In this document: piece after piece, positions 33,578 through 44,475 of the stretch
How the letters are laid out: every line of letters starts with the position of its first letter
Numbering within the stretch: position 1 is the stretch's first letter
Translations under genes and position numbers: made by a program
Assembly (NCBI GenBank): GCA_003707065.3
Contig: PPXM03000010.1
Coordinates: 62,001-126,000 of the forward strand
Direction: 5' to 3'
Origin: Trigonopsis variabilis
Lineage: Eukaryota > Ascomycota > Trigonopsidomycetes > Trigonopsidales > Trigonopsidaceae
DNA: 64,000 bases
The notes under the pieces: model-generated
Told to the model about the DNA's origin: nothing
What the model saw: only the letters and a program-made list of their open reading frames with translations
Databases searched by the model: none

Positions 33578-33896
33578 ATGGCGCCTGTGTTCAGGTTTAA
33601 TCTTGTTTGAATTCGACACGGGCTCATTATGAACTCGAAATCTCCATTTCCTGGAGAAGACATTGATAGACACTCACAAATCTTTTACTAATAGGACTAC
33701 CTTACTGCAGAGCTCCATGAGTAAGTTCTGACTGCTTTCGCCTGTCTGGTTAGATGCTTTCTACTCTACATCAGGATTTCAGACGGTCACTATAAACAGG
33801 GCAAGAATGAGAATGGATCGCCGCAAATCGGCAGACTTTTGTAGAGAGCAAGAAGAATGTAAAATTTTGAGTGATCTGAAGGAAGTAATCCATTGA
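33578..33896 (+). CDS. Candidate tiny spliced gene (61 aa), unknown
   Basis: Exons 33578-33594, 33695-33720 and 33754-33896 would give a 61-residue basic protein beginning MAPVFRTTLLQSSMNAFYS. Intron 1 ends in TACTAATAG, a near-ideal branch site plus acceptor, but its donor GTTTAA is weak. Intron 2 (33 nt) has a perfect GTAAGT donor and ends TTAG. Two strong splice signals so close argue for a real transcript, possibly with a different first exon. I recognise no family. It shares the interval between the divergent TFIIIC subunit and PP2A genes. Confidence 0.3.
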
Positions 33897-34226
33897 GATA
33901 AATAACTGATACGTCATTCTTAGCGGCGACAGTTTGCGGTTGCTGCTCAATAAAACCGCAGGTGACTCAGTCTCGCTCGATTGTTGCTTTTCGTGAGGTT
34001 CGGCTTCAACTGACCCGGTCAGGTGATGTTAAGCGGCCGAGGCCTGGCGAAAAGACCAAACATAAATAAAGACCACAGTAAAAGTAGAACATAGAATATC
34101 AATTGAGAAGAATCAAAGACGAAAGATAACTGGAGGGGGGTTTGAAATCATAGAAAGCATGGTACCCCGGCAACCGCAGTAAACCGCCCCTGTCTCCGCA
34201 CGCGTTCTGCGATCTATTCGGTCACC

Positions 34227-36175
34227 ATGATGAAAGGATTCAAGCAACGAGTAAGGATAAATGGATGACAGATTACTGACGGGTACAGTTTCGGACGAAA
34301 TCCTCCAAGGACTCCGATAAGAAGCGGTCGAAAGAGTCAGCGGCTGCATCTACCGGATCATCGCCATCAAGTGAAAGTAAGGAAGGTAGCAAAGACACCA
34401 AAGGGAATCGATCATTTAACGTGATAAATGGGGATAAGATTCTCGGAAACTCGATTAAATCATCGAAAGCACAGGCTATGCCTACCTTGGTTTTGACCTC
34501 GCCAAACGTAAGTTCAAGAAAGAAACGGAGTGCTGAGAGTCTCTAGGATATGCCTGTTCCACCTGGATCAGTGGAAATGATGCCAGATGAGATTTCAGTC
34601 CCAAAATATGTAAGCAAGGCTCAGGCCTTTGAAACGAGGACATCTCCAACTGGCCATTCTGTCGATGGGATCTTACCTGAAGTAATCAAGAGCCCTCGAC
34701 ATAACTCATCTCGTTTTTCTGTTTCAGAGCATAGAGAGTTGCATGGATTGCCTTCTTTCCATGAAGTGCCTAACAGCATGAGACCTGAACTTTTTTTCAA
34801 AAAGATCGCCCAGGCCAATATCATCTTTGATTTTAATAATCCTTCTTCTGATACAGCTGCTAAAGAGATCAAAACTGCTGCCTTGACTCAGTTACGGGAT
34901 TACGTTAGTGATCCAAACATTACATTCACTGATCAAATGTATAGCGCAATTGTCAATACATTTATTACTAATCTTTTCCGCCCTATTCCTCCTCCTGTCA
35001 ACCCTATAGGTGATATATATGATCCTGATGAGGATGACCCTGTCTTTGAACCAGCATGGCCTCATATGCAGTTAGTTTATTCCTTCTTTTTAGCAGCAAT
35101 CTCAAACGACAAATTTCAGCAGGCCAATGCTAGAGCCTATATCAACCAGCATTTCATCTTACAGCTTCTGGATCTTTTTGATTCCGAAGATCCGAGGGAG
35201 CGTGAATCGTTAAAGACAGTCTTGCATCGAATTTATGGAAAATTTTTGGGGCTTCGTGCTACTATCCGAAGATCGATTAATAACGTCTTTTTCCAGTTTG
35301 TTTATGAAACTGGCCGATTTAATGGTGTAAGCGAGCTATTAGAGATCCTTGGTAGCATTATTAATGGCTTCGCCCTACCTCTTAAAGATGAACACAAAAC
35401 GTTTCTACTTCGAGTCCTTCTTCCTTTACATAAGACGCGGTCCTTAATTTTGTTTCAACCTCAACTAGCGTACTGTATAGTGCAGTTTCTTGATAAGGAC
35501 CCCTCCTTAATGCCTGATGTTATTCGGAGTCTTTTGCGCTATTGGCCAAAAGTGAATTCATCCAAAGAGTTACAGTTCCTCAATGAGGTTGAGGATATTT
35601 TGGAAAATACTGACGATGAGAGATTTCATGAGATCATGGTGCCTCTCTTTCAACAATTAGCAAAAAACATAGCGGGGGACCATTTTCAAGTCTGTGAACG
35701 TTCCCTCTATTTTTTCCGGAATGAATGTTTAGTTCCCCACATCAACGCCTACGCATCTGACCTTCTTCCAATTGTCTATCCTGCGCTTTGCAAGGCCCAA
35801 CAGAGTCATCCTAACCCAGACATCCAGGCTCTTATTTCCACAATCATTAAAGCATTTCTGGAGTCCAATGAAGATGTTTTTGCCGATTACATTTTACAGC
35901 ATTCAGACAATCTAATTCAAGAATCAAACGAGATGGCAGAAGACAGTGGCTTGTATAAACCCCAGGAAACAGTGAGTGGTGACTGGAACCAGTTTGATAA
36001 TACTGCCGAGATGACTGATGCGCTCGAAGGGCAGTCTGACCCAGAGGAAGATTCCGATCCGGAGGCGGCGTCAACTCCTCGCGCTTCGTCCCCTCAAGAT
36101 CTACTGCCACCCGAGCTGGACTCAATGCGACATTTAGATCTCGAAAGCCCCTCAGAATGTCCCGGAAGTGTCTAG
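34227..36175 (+). CDS. rts1: PP2A regulatory subunit B56 (Rts1/Par1)
   Basis: Three exons (34227-34250, 34289-34507, 34547-36175) with introns of 38 and 39 nt give 623 residues. The N-terminus MMKGFKQRFRTKSS is the usual fungal B56 start, followed by a Ser/Lys-rich disordered region. The HEAT-like B56 domain spans roughly residues 160-540, with the blocks HELPSF-like HGLPSFHEVP, DPNITFTDQMY, FWP-like EPAWPHMQLVY, REREMLK-like RERESLKTVLHRIYGKF and LKDEHKTFLLRVLLPLHK. B56 directs PP2A to substrates carrying LxxIxE motifs in mitosis, cytokinesis and stress. The tail is acidic and Pro/Ser-rich. Confidence 0.95.
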
Positions 36176-36435
36176 TTTTACATGTAATAACTGTCACATG
36201 TGCTTGAAGGGTCCTTCTTATCGACAAACATCATCTTCTCAGGTTCTATACCTGCATTTGCTCATTTGGTACTACGGGACGATAATAATTTGGATAAGTC
36301 ATATTGCGTAGTCAAATACAATTCCAGAATATGAAATGTGTCGTAGAACGAATTGCCCTAGAATCTTGGTACAACTAAGTAACGCAGTGCCCGAGTGAAC
36401 CGAAACTCCCAGCTAAGCCATCAACTGACCACATT

Positions 36436-37602
36436 ATGACAAAAGGAACAGTTTTGATTACCGGTGCTACTGGGTTATTAGGGCATCAAATTTTGCATAC
36501 ATTTAGAGACTATGATTGGTCAGTAGTTGGAACCGGTGAGATGTGTCCCTAATGCATCCTAATTAAAAGGGTTCAAGAGAGCCACCGGTCCGCACCTGAT
36601 CAAACTTGATCTCACGGACTCGGGTGCAGTCGAGCAGTTAATGAATGAGACAAAGCCTCACATAGTGATCCACACGGCAGCAGAGAAGCGCCCAGACGCA
36701 GTCAGAGCTGACCCCCAGGCTGCTGAGAAACTGAATTGTGGGGTATCTGGTCAATTGGCTTCTTTATGTAAAGATAGAGGTATAGGATTTATCTACATAT
36801 CTTCAGGTAAGGTGTCAGTGTGTCTTTGGGTCTGACAGTTAGATTACGTATTCGATGGAAAGAACCCCCCATATGAAACGACAGATATCCCTCAGTAAGT
36901 TGAAGCAAGGATACAAGTGATGCACTGACATTATAGCCCATTGAATGAATATGGTGTTTCCAAGCTCAGAGGGGAGCAGATTGTGTTGAAGGCTTATCCT
37001 TCGGCAGTTATCCTTCGTGTGCCTGTGGGTCGGCACAGAAACAATCTCTGACGTTCTAGGTGCTCTATGGTGATTCGAAATATAACTCGGATTCAGCGAT
37101 CAACATTTTGGTCGACCTCACCCTAGTATGTTAGCCGAAATGGTCCCTGCCTAATCATTTCTAGAATGAGTCAAAAAAATCTCATATTTATGTGGACGAT
37201 TACGCGCGGCGATACCCAACGTAAGATGAAATCAGAGCTATCATTATCTGACGCCAGAAATACCGAAGATGTTGCGGACGTGCTTCGTCATATCTCTTCA
37301 AAAATCATGGATAATGAAACTATTCCTCAAATTCTGCACTACACTGCGGAAGAGTGTTTTACAAAGTTAGCCAGGTAAAAATCAAGACTGACCATAGGTA
37401 CCAAATGACTATAATTTTTGCCGAGCTTCTTGGAGTACCCCGTAAAGCTCTTGTCCCAGAGAAGAATCCCGATCCTTCATCTGTGACGAGGCCCTACGAC
37501 TGCCATTTATCTACGAAGTTGTTAGAGGAAATAGGCATCAGAGTGCAACCTGTAAATTTTCGGGAATGGTGGTCACGACGGCTTCTGCCAAAGTTGGTCT
37601 AA
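36436..37602 (+). CDS. MAT2B/RmlD-like NAD(P)-binding reductase
   Basis: Eight exons (36436-36535, 36570-36806, 36843-36894, 36937-37024, 37060-37125, 37165-37220, 37258-37365, 37398-37602) with introns of 32-42 nt give about 303 residues. GTVLITGATGLLGHQ is the Rossmann glycine loop, HTAAEKRPD the family block, YISSDYVFDG the catalytic region and NEYGVSKLRGE the YxxxK pair. The closest known group is the regulatory beta subunit of methionine adenosyltransferase, related to dTDP-rhamnose reductases. The last intron has two in-frame donors (GTTAGC giving 32 nt, GTAAAA giving 23 nt). Family alignment favours GTTAGC. The stop lies 10 bases from that of eIF4A3. Confidence 0.88.
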
Positions 37603-37612
37603 TGTACATATC

Positions 37613-38842
37613 CTACACCATTTCACTAACATTCGACGGCATTTCGTCGATCTGAGTGCTGTAATACTGCTCAATATCACGGAGAACCTGGATATCGTCT
37701 TTCGTAACGAAATTGATGGCGACACCTTTCCGGCCAAACCGTCCGCTCCTGCCAATCCGATGAATATAGTTTTCACGCTGAAGAGGTAAATCGTAGTTAA
37801 CAACAAGAGAAACTTGTTGAACGTCGATTCCTCGGGCCCAGACATCAGTGGAGATCAGCACTCGAGATTTGATCCGACGAAAAGAGGCCATGACTGTATC
37901 ACGCTCCTTTTGAGGCATTTCTCCGTGCATAGAGAGAACAGTGAAATTAGATTCTCGCATCTTGCCCGCTAACCAGTCGACCTTCCGTCTTGTATTGCAA
38001 AAAATGACCGCTTGAGTAATCGTCAACGTTTCGTACAAATCGCAAAGAGTGTCAAATTTCCACTCCTCTCTTTCTACATCGATGAAGTATTGTTTCAAAC
38101 CTTCTAGTGTTAACTCGTCTCGTTTAACTAAGATCCGTACTGGATCGGTCATAAACTTCTGCGTGACTTCCAGTACATCGGGAGGAAGAGTTGCACTGAC
38201 AATTACAACCTGAGTTGCAGGAGGCAAATATCTATAAACGTCATAAATCTGATCCCGGAAACCCTTATTCAACAACTCGTCTGCTTCGTCAAGGATAAGC
38301 ATCTTGACGTTTCTAGTCCTCAAATTTCTTCGACGAATCATATCTGCAACCCTACCAGGAGTTCCGCTCACTATATGTTGGCCATAATCAAGTTTTCTGA
38401 TGTCTTCTGATAAGCTCGTTCCTCCCACACAAGCATGGCATTGGACATTCATGTAATCACCCAAAGCCATCACTACATTCTGGATCTGAGTGGCCAGTTC
38501 TCTGGTTGGCGACAAAACGACTGCTTGAGTTTCCCGAAGCCGAGTATCAATGACTTGCAACATTCCAATCGAAAAGGTGGCGGTCTTGCCCGTACCAGAC
38601 TGTGCTTGGGCAATAGTATCTCTTCCTTTGATCACTTGAGTAATCGCTCGAGATTGAATTGCCGATGGAGTCTCAAATCCAAATGCATATATACCTCTGA
38701 GCAGATCCTCTTTTAAACCCATGAGTTCGAAAGCTGGTGTGACCTCTACATCTTTAGAACTGGTGAATTCACGCTCATCTGGAGTTAGCGACGACGGCAC
38801 ACGCCAAAATCTCTCACCATCCTCTTCGCGGTCAATCGGCAT
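37613..38842 (-). CDS. fal1: DEAD-box RNA helicase eIF4A3/Fal1
   Basis: Intronless, 409 residues, start [14 protein letters not shown]. Helicase motifs are in order: [13 protein letters not shown] (Q motif), AQSGTGKT (I), SPTRELA (Ia), TPGR (Ib), DEAD (II), SAT (III), [10 protein letters not shown] (V) and [11 protein letters not shown] (VI). The C-terminus [15 protein letters not shown] is characteristic of eIF4A3 rather than eIF4A1. In yeasts Fal1 works in 40S ribosome biogenesis. In other eukaryotes eIF4A3 is the RNA clamp of the exon junction complex, which would be relevant in this intron-rich genome. Confidence 0.95.
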   Translation of the reverse strand: MPIDREEDGERFWRVPSSLTPDEREFTSSKDVEVTPAFELMGLKEDLLRGIYAFGFETPSAIQSRAITQVIKGRDTIAQAQSGTGKTATFSIGMLQVIDTRLRETQAVVLSPTRELATQIQNVVMALGDYMNVQCHACVGGTSLSEDIRKLDYGQHIVSGTPGRVADMIRRRNLRTRNVKMLILDEADELLNKGFRDQIYDVYRYLPPATQVVIVSATLPPDVLEVTQKFMTDPVRILVKRDELTLEGLKQYFIDVEREEWKFDTLCDLYETLTITQAVIFCNTRRKVDWLAGKMRESNFTVLSMHGEMPQKERDTVMASFRRIKSRVLISTDVWARGIDVQQVSLVVNYDLPLQRENYIHRIGRSGRFGRKGVAINFVTKDDIQVLRDIEQYYSTQIDEMPSNVSEMV

Positions 38843-39689
38843 TCGTGAATATTATGCTTCTAGCTTCAAGAGAAAATTAGGGAACCTTGTATGGCCTGAT
38901 GGAAAAACGTGAAATTAAGTAGCAACGCGCACTTGCGTAACGGTGAGGCATCTCGAGTTATTCTTCAGTTTCAGTAGCGCATTTTGCTCTATAGTAGCCA
39001 AATAGAAAAATTCTTAATTCCCTATCATGCATCAGATACCATCGTATTTAGATGCCGCGTGCGAAGTACTCTTATACTCTTCACCAAAAGCGCTTTGGCA
39101 CTCTTTAAAAGATTGCTATGTCCGACTGTTTTTGAAGCGAAGGGTCGAACTAACTCATTACCGCGAATTTAAGATGTCTACGCTTAATTTGATTTGATTG
39201 AGATATATTTGACTGACCATTATGAGTTTCAAAACACAATAAAACTCTGTTGCATTTTTATTTGGCATCATGTTCTTCTAATCGATAGAGAGAATTGCGT
39301 TGAAAGAATGCTCAAGACACCCTTTCTGCGTGATATCAAACTCAAAATATGGCTTTCAAAGCCTACTTTGACACTGTGCAATCGAATAATGTGACTATAG
39401 TGCATTTCTTTAGAATATCATCACGTGAGAGAATAACCCTTAGAGGAATGGAGGTCGGAATCAATCCTTCAAACAAGACACTGCTGGAGACCATTATCTT
39501 AGAAATATATCAGAGCAGTGCATGTAGGCGTCTGGATTGTTTAAATTTGTAGTCTATGTTTGAGAGTCTCCAGAATGAGAATCATCTCTTTTCCGATTAG
39601 TACAGCAACAACGAATCAAACCTTAATGGTAGAGCACCTAGACGTCAATTAGGGGAAGACGTATCCGTCAAGCCATCTTTTGTGAGCTT
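38843..39689. other. Intergenic region
   Basis: About 850 bases between same-strand genes, AT-rich, with only short ORFs. It holds the eIF4A3 promoter proximally. Nothing else is recognised. Confidence 0.4.
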
Positions 39690-40559
39690 TCACGGAACGA
39701 CGCTTAGCGAACTGCTTGCGTTGAAGGGAGATAATGACGGTTGAGTATTAATGACATCGGAAACTCCGTACTGGGAAACATGAAAGATAGATGTATAAGT
39801 AATTGAAGCGGAGAGCTTTTCCACTCGACAAATTCGAGCCGAGCTTCCAAAAGACGCTATGATAGCCGAATCCGCATAGACCACCGCACGACATGGAATA
39901 AGCGATTCGAGATGACTGTGAGTATATCTAAGCGTAGTTTGGAGGCCTCTCAAAGAATGAGAATCCTTAAATGGCCTTCGAAGGGAAGAAAGAAGAAGAG
40001 CTTTATGCGGAGACGAATTCGACATGACAGTGGCCATCTGCGTCACAATGACCACTGTGAGGTTATTTTTGTATGCTAATTTCGATAACTGAGTAAGAAC
40101 AAGATTAACAGCCCTTAAGTGTTTAAGGATAGAGGGCTCATGAGCTCGATATGAGGAAGATCTCACAATTATATGGCCTCTAGGTGCTCCACCCTGGCGC
40201 AGGACTGACGAAAAATCATCGATTATTATAAGTCTAGTGTCAGATTCGATCAGTTCCATAGGTCCGCCTAATAGCGCCATCAGTTGAGCCAGTCCACTAA
40301 CATGCATATGTTTGACGCGATCTCTCAAGGAATCCGGCATTCTCGACCCCGGGATCAACCCTCTTCCATCAATCCATAGCGTTTTCTTCGAGCTCTTGGC
40401 CAGGCTAAGACATAGGCTTGTCTTTCCTCCCATAGGCGGACCAGTCAGCTCAATTACTCGACGGCCTCGGAGAAACTCGCCTTCGCCGAATGTATGATCA
40501 ATTGCATCCACTCCTGTAATCAGTGGCTGGCCTGCTTCTATCAGTAAAGGTTGATACAT
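39690..40559 (-). CDS. RecA/Rad51-paralogue ATPase (Rad55/Rad57/Rdl1-like)
   Basis: Intronless 289-residue protein. LITGVDAIDHTFGEGEF precedes the ATP site, as in Rad51 paralogues. Walker A is GPPMGGKTS at residues 40-48 and Walker B RLIIIDDFSS near 109-118, then LVLTQLSKLAYKNN and VVIVTQMAT, the QxT-type sensor. Fungal paralogues (Rad55, Rad57, and Rlp1 and Rdl1 of the Shu complex) load or stabilise Rad51 filaments during recombination. The protein lacks an N-terminal HhH domain and is short, nearer to Rdl1/Rad51D-like proteins, but the exact orthologue cannot be told by eye. Confidence 0.78.
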   Translation of the reverse strand: MYQPLLIEAGQPLITGVDAIDHTFGEGEFLRGRRVIELTGPPMGGKTSLCLSLAKSSKKTLWIDGRGLIPGSRMPDSLRDRVKHMHVSGLAQLMALLGGPMELIESDTRLIIIDDFSSVLRQGGAPRGHIIVRSSSYRAHEPSILKHLRAVNLVLTQLSKLAYKNNLTVVIVTQMATVMSNSSPHKALLLSSLRRPFKDSHSLRGLQTTLRYTHSHLESLIPCRAVVYADSAIIASFGSSARICRVEKLSASITYTSIFHVSQYGVSDVINTQPSLSPFNASSSLSVVP

Positions 40560-40646
40560 TTTCTAGATAATTGTTCGATTCATGGCATCATCGACCTAGT
40601 TATGAGAGTTTATTATGGAATCGGCAGGTTGGACTGACTACAGGAT

Positions 40647-40888
40647 TGTTACGAATTAGTCGTAACGGTTCCAGCTGACCGGCCAACGGTCAAGGGTGGC
40701 ACTACGATTGGAGATCAGGTCATTCTTTAGAGATCAGACCATTAATTGGATCAGTAATCATTAATCAGGCCACTTTGAATATGACCTGATCCATTATCGT
40801 GTCTATATAAGCGAGTGTACTTAGACTAGTAAGATAACTTTCTTTTGAATTACATCCGCTGGTAGCAACCGCTGTAGAGATTGTTACA
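40647..40888 (+). mobile_element. Solo LTR of a retrotransposon (242 bp)
   Basis: The segment begins TGTTACGAATTAG and ends GATTGTTACA, so it has the TG...CA form of an LTR. It is flanked by the 5-bp direct repeat AGGAT (40642-40646 and 40889-40893), a target-site duplication. A TATA-like TCTATATAAG lies near 40801. No internal retrotransposon sequence is present, so it is a solo LTR fossil. Both flanking repeats are identical, suggesting a fairly recent insertion. A second member of the family is at 52042-52255. Copia or gypsy class cannot be told from the LTR alone. Confidence 0.85.
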
Positions 40889-40893
40889 AGGAT

Positions 40894-42279
40894 AGCGTGT
40901 TCGCTACACTGCCTTTATGCACTGAATTTCTTAGCCGCAGATAGCGCGACACCACTGCAACCGTCACCGCGTTGAATAATTGACTTTCTAAAGTATTCTA
41001 ACAACGAAATTGTACATGCCCGAGACTTGTTTGTAAACATTAAAGCCATCTGAAGCGTTTGGTATCGGCAATGGATTTGACCTCCATCGAAAAAACTAGC
41101 ACGGAGCAGGCACCACTCCCCGTGATATCAATGAACGCCGATTCTAATTCAGTTGATATGACTATTCTCTGTTGGAAAATTCATGTAACCGGGGCGCAAT
41201 TGATTAAATGCTGTATAGAAAACACGGAAAGTCACACTCAGCAAGCTGCAACTGATATCTAGGTTGTACACGGATTATCATATTTCTGCGCCCTGTTTAA
41301 GGAGGAACACTGTTCTTAACTAGCAATAACTGCCCTTTTTTGATCGAGATCTTTGACGTGACTGTCGTGCTCCTTCAGAGGTTACGTCCTAAGCTACCTA
41401 TCATTCTACACCCTTCATTTGCAGCGAAAATGAGGTAAAAAGATAGGAAGTGTATTAGAACGCCCACTTGCTTCTAGAAGATGGCATTTAGCAATTTATA
41501 CCAAAAAGGGAAGAAATTGAACGACGTAACGCGAGAAAAGCTTGACCCTGGAATGAGCTGCAAAAAGTAGCAAGCGCGAATAACTTGATCAGTGAGAGAT
41601 AAATGTCACAATAACGGCTTATACACTCCGGCATGGTCCATATATCTACGCTTGCTGCTGCGCAGACGTGAATCGCGAGTGACAACGGTGGTGCCTAAAA
41701 TGGAAATCGTTTGCAGGAGATACGATGAACGCATGGGCAACAACCACCATAAGGAAACAGTTAGTCTGGTATAGATTCATACAGAGTGAAAGACTCAAAT
41801 ATTTTGCTCTATTCTGTAGACCCTCTGATGAAAACCTTGGACGGTGCTCTTCCCTCTGTGCCTGGTAAAGGCAAAAGGATGTGTTCCAATAATAAACGTC
41901 GTAATTCAAGCGGTGAAATTAGTCATGCAAATCAATGCAAGCCACGTATATATATATATAGATGAAAAGGTACGAATAAACGACACTCGGAAAGAAATAC
42001 AGGTTTTTTAATCGCATTAATTAAATCCATGCACCCATGCTTCAAAGTTGAGAAGTATATATTGTCAAACGCAAATTTCGTAGCGCGCTACGTGATCGAT
42101 CACACACCCCGAAAGACTGAGGAAGGTCCGGTGACAAGCCGCACGAAGCCTCATTACTTTGGCGTTGACCTCTACCCATTTCTTCACAACCAGTCGGTCA
42201 ACAGAGGAAGGACAAGGTGATAGGATCAAGCAAGTGAGAGGGACGTGACATTCGATCGATTTCGATTAGTTTAGTGAAC
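40894..42279. other. Intergenic region right of the solo LTR
   Basis: About 1.4 kb with short ORFs only. A TA dinucleotide microsatellite lies near 41946-41960. This is the upstream region of the GT90 gene. No further LTR or internal element was recognised. Confidence 0.45.
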
Positions 42280-44178
42280 ATGGTCACAGCTCAGCAGGTA
42301 AAGCTTTGCGGCCTATCTATTCTTGCTCTATTCCTTGTCTGCAGTCTTCTATTTGATTGGAGTCACCGAGGATCTTTTAAAAGGACGACGGGAACGGAAA
42401 CGGGTTGGCCAGAGAATTGGGAAAGTGAAGACTACCCGACTTTCAAATCTTCACCTCTGAATCAGCTGCATGAGCTGATCCAAGATACAGAGGATCCGGT
42501 TAAATGGCTTAAACATCCTGTAGTCAAGCTGATAGCTAAAGGGTTGGAACAATTTCAAAACCATACGGAAGGGCTGTCCACGAACTTTCACCAGGTAGTT
42601 GGAAAGTATCGTAAAAAAACAGGGAGAGACCCACCATCAGGCTTCGATAAATGGTACCAATTTTGCCGAGAAAATAATGTGATGGATGTGGATGACTTTG
42701 ACCAGATTTGGAGCGACATTCGGCCTTATTGGGGTATCAAGCCGAGTACCATCAGAGAATCGGCCAGAAGGTTGGAGTTAAACGACTGGATCGCTTTATT
42801 CAAGATAAGAAATGGCACTATCGATGTAGATTACCACCGCTGGGATTATAATCCAATTCAATGGAGAGTTCGAACTTTCAAACGTCAGTTACGGCGATTC
42901 GTCCATCTCTTGCCAGACATGGATATACCATTGAATGTTGTCGATGAACCCCGAGTGGCTGTTCCATACGACAAAATCGCCTCCGCTCTCGACAAGGAGT
43001 TGCTGAAGAGGCATTTTCTGGAAAAGTCTAATGAGAAGTTCACTAACACAGTCTATGATGCCGAGAACCTGGGCCTGGCATATAATAAAATAGAGAATAT
43101 CGCTTTCACAGATGATGTTCCACCGTTTGACACCTTATTGCGAGCCTGCTCACCTGATTCAGTCACTGCTCTCCTAGGGTCTGGATATGCTTCCCCGGCT
43201 AGTGTCTTGGACTCCTATACTGTAGCGAGTGGACGGTTTATTTCCAATTTTTCTGCTTCATCTGATTTTTGTCATGTTGGTGCTTCTATCAAAGACATAT
43301 ACGGGACCATTTCCTCTCCAAGGGCTGGATGTTTCAATGAATTGACGTCGCTAGTTCCTGTGTTCAGCGAATGTAAACTAAGTGTCAACAACGACTTTTT
43401 ATTCGCACCCAATATCTATTATCTAAATAACGATATGCGATACGATTATAACCAGGCTGATGATGTTGTCTGGGAACGCAAGCAAAGTGACTCTGTTTGG
43501 AGAGGATGGCCTTCAGGAGGTTTACAGACACCGTCTACATGGTATAAGCTACACCGTCATGTGTTTCTTATGAGAACAAATGCTACAAATATGGAAGGGA
43601 ATGAGTACCCTTCGTTAGGTTATGATCACCCGCGGGAAGAGTGGATCCTTACCAAGAAGGATATGACTTCTATGGCCATGAATAAATGGGATTATGGATT
43701 CTCTGGTTTTGATTGGTGTGAACCTGATTGGTCGTGTCAATTCTATAGAAACTACTTTGATAAGAAACCGTCGATGGACCTGAGGCAGCAAATGCGTCAC
43801 AAGTACCTAGTTGATATCGATGGAAATTCTTTCAGTGGCAGGTTTAGAGCTTTTCTATTCAGTCATTCTTTGCCAATAAAAGCAACCATGTTCCATGAGT
43901 GGTTAGATCAACGAATCATACCATGGGCTCATTTTGTTCCCTTCAGCAACCAGTTTGACGATTTCTTCTCGGTAATGGACTTTTTTCTAAATCAGCCGGA
44001 ACCAGAAGGCAGAGTATTTGCTGATAGTCTTGGTAAACTCATCGCCGAGACTGGTCGGGAGTGGGCATTTCGCGTTATCCGTGATGTAGACATTGAAGCT
44101 TATCTTTTTCGGTTGCTGCTGGAATATGGACGGGTACTGGACGACGATAGAGAGGAGCTTGGATATGTTGACATGTAA
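42280..44178 (+). CDS. GT90/CAP10-like glycosyltransferase (type II membrane protein)
   Basis: Intronless, 632 residues from the ATG at 42280. Residues about 8-25 form a signal anchor (LCGLSILALFLVCSLLF), and a Golgi lumenal domain follows. The CAP10 block is visible in the last third: SDSVWRGWPSGG, QQMRHKYLVDIDGNSFSGRF (here LVDIDGNSFSGRF) and the SHSLPIKATMFHEW segment. Family members such as Cryptococcus CAP10 and CXT1 transfer xylose and are related to animal POGLUT O-glucosyltransferases. Fungal copies of this long type are widespread and mostly uncharacterised. Substrate is not predictable. Confidence 0.9.
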   Translation: MVTAQQVKLCGLSILALFLVCSLLFDWSHRGSFKRTTGTETGWPENWESEDYPTFKSSPLNQLHELIQDTEDPVKWLKHPVVKLIAKGLEQFQNHTEGLSTNFHQVVGKYRKKTGRDPPSGFDKWYQFCRENNVMDVDDFDQIWSDIRPYWGIKPSTIRESARRLELNDWIALFKIRNGTIDVDYHRWDYNPIQWRVRTFKRQLRRFVHLLPDMDIPLNVVDEPRVAVPYDKIASALDKELLKRHFLEKSNEKFTNTVYDAENLGLAYNKIENIAFTDDVPPFDTLLRACSPDSVTALLGSGYASPASVLDSYTVASGRFISNFSASSDFCHVGASIKDIYGTISSPRAGCFNELTSLVPVFSECKLSVNNDFLFAPNIYYLNNDMRYDYNQADDVVWERKQSDSVWRGWPSGGLQTPSTWYKLHRHVFLMRTNATNMEGNEYPSLGYDHPREEWILTKKDMTSMAMNKWDYGFSGFDWCEPDWSCQFYRNYFDKKPSMDLRQQMRHKYLVDIDGNSFSGRFRAFLFSHSLPIKATMFHEWLDQRIIPWAHFVPFSNQFDDFFSVMDFFLNQPEPEGRVFADSLGKLIAETGREWAFRVIRDVDIEAYLFRLLLEYGRVLDDDREELGYVDM

Positions 44179-44217
44179 GACTAGATGAAACTTTTAAACT
44201 GTGCATTGTCTGGCCAC

Positions 44218-44241
44218 TATGATCCCTACTATGATCCCTAC
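44218..44241. repeat. Tandem 12-bp repeat downstream of the GT90 stop
   Basis: Two exact copies of TATGATCCCTAC in direct tandem, with a third partial copy TACGCTCCC after them. They lie 40 bases after the GT90 stop codon, probably in its 3' UTR. Confidence 0.8.
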
Positions 44242-44475
44242 TACGCTCCCAGTTTGTCCAGATGAATTCTTTTCTCGTTGCCTTGCGCCGGCAATTTACT
44301 GCCTGTCTGGATCTGGCACGTGTGTTGCCCTGCACGTGATGTCTCAATTTGGTGGACAGTGAATCCAGCCTCTTCCCAGTATTCCCAGCCTGTCCAAAGT
44401 CCACCTGTCAAGCCGGGTTCGGACTAGCTCTTCCTTGAGCACGAAGCCAGATTGCTTGATCTGCCTCAGTATCAA

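Noticed and set aside
41488-41909. Overlapping short ORFs on the minus strand right of the solo LTR
   Set aside because: No domains and no retrotransposon motifs. They look like chance frames.
44209-44267. HYDPYYDPYY-like peptide after the GT90 stop as an extra exon
   Set aside because: No acceptor AG lies between the possible donor at 44175 and the repeat, so it is treated as a 3' UTR tandem repeat.
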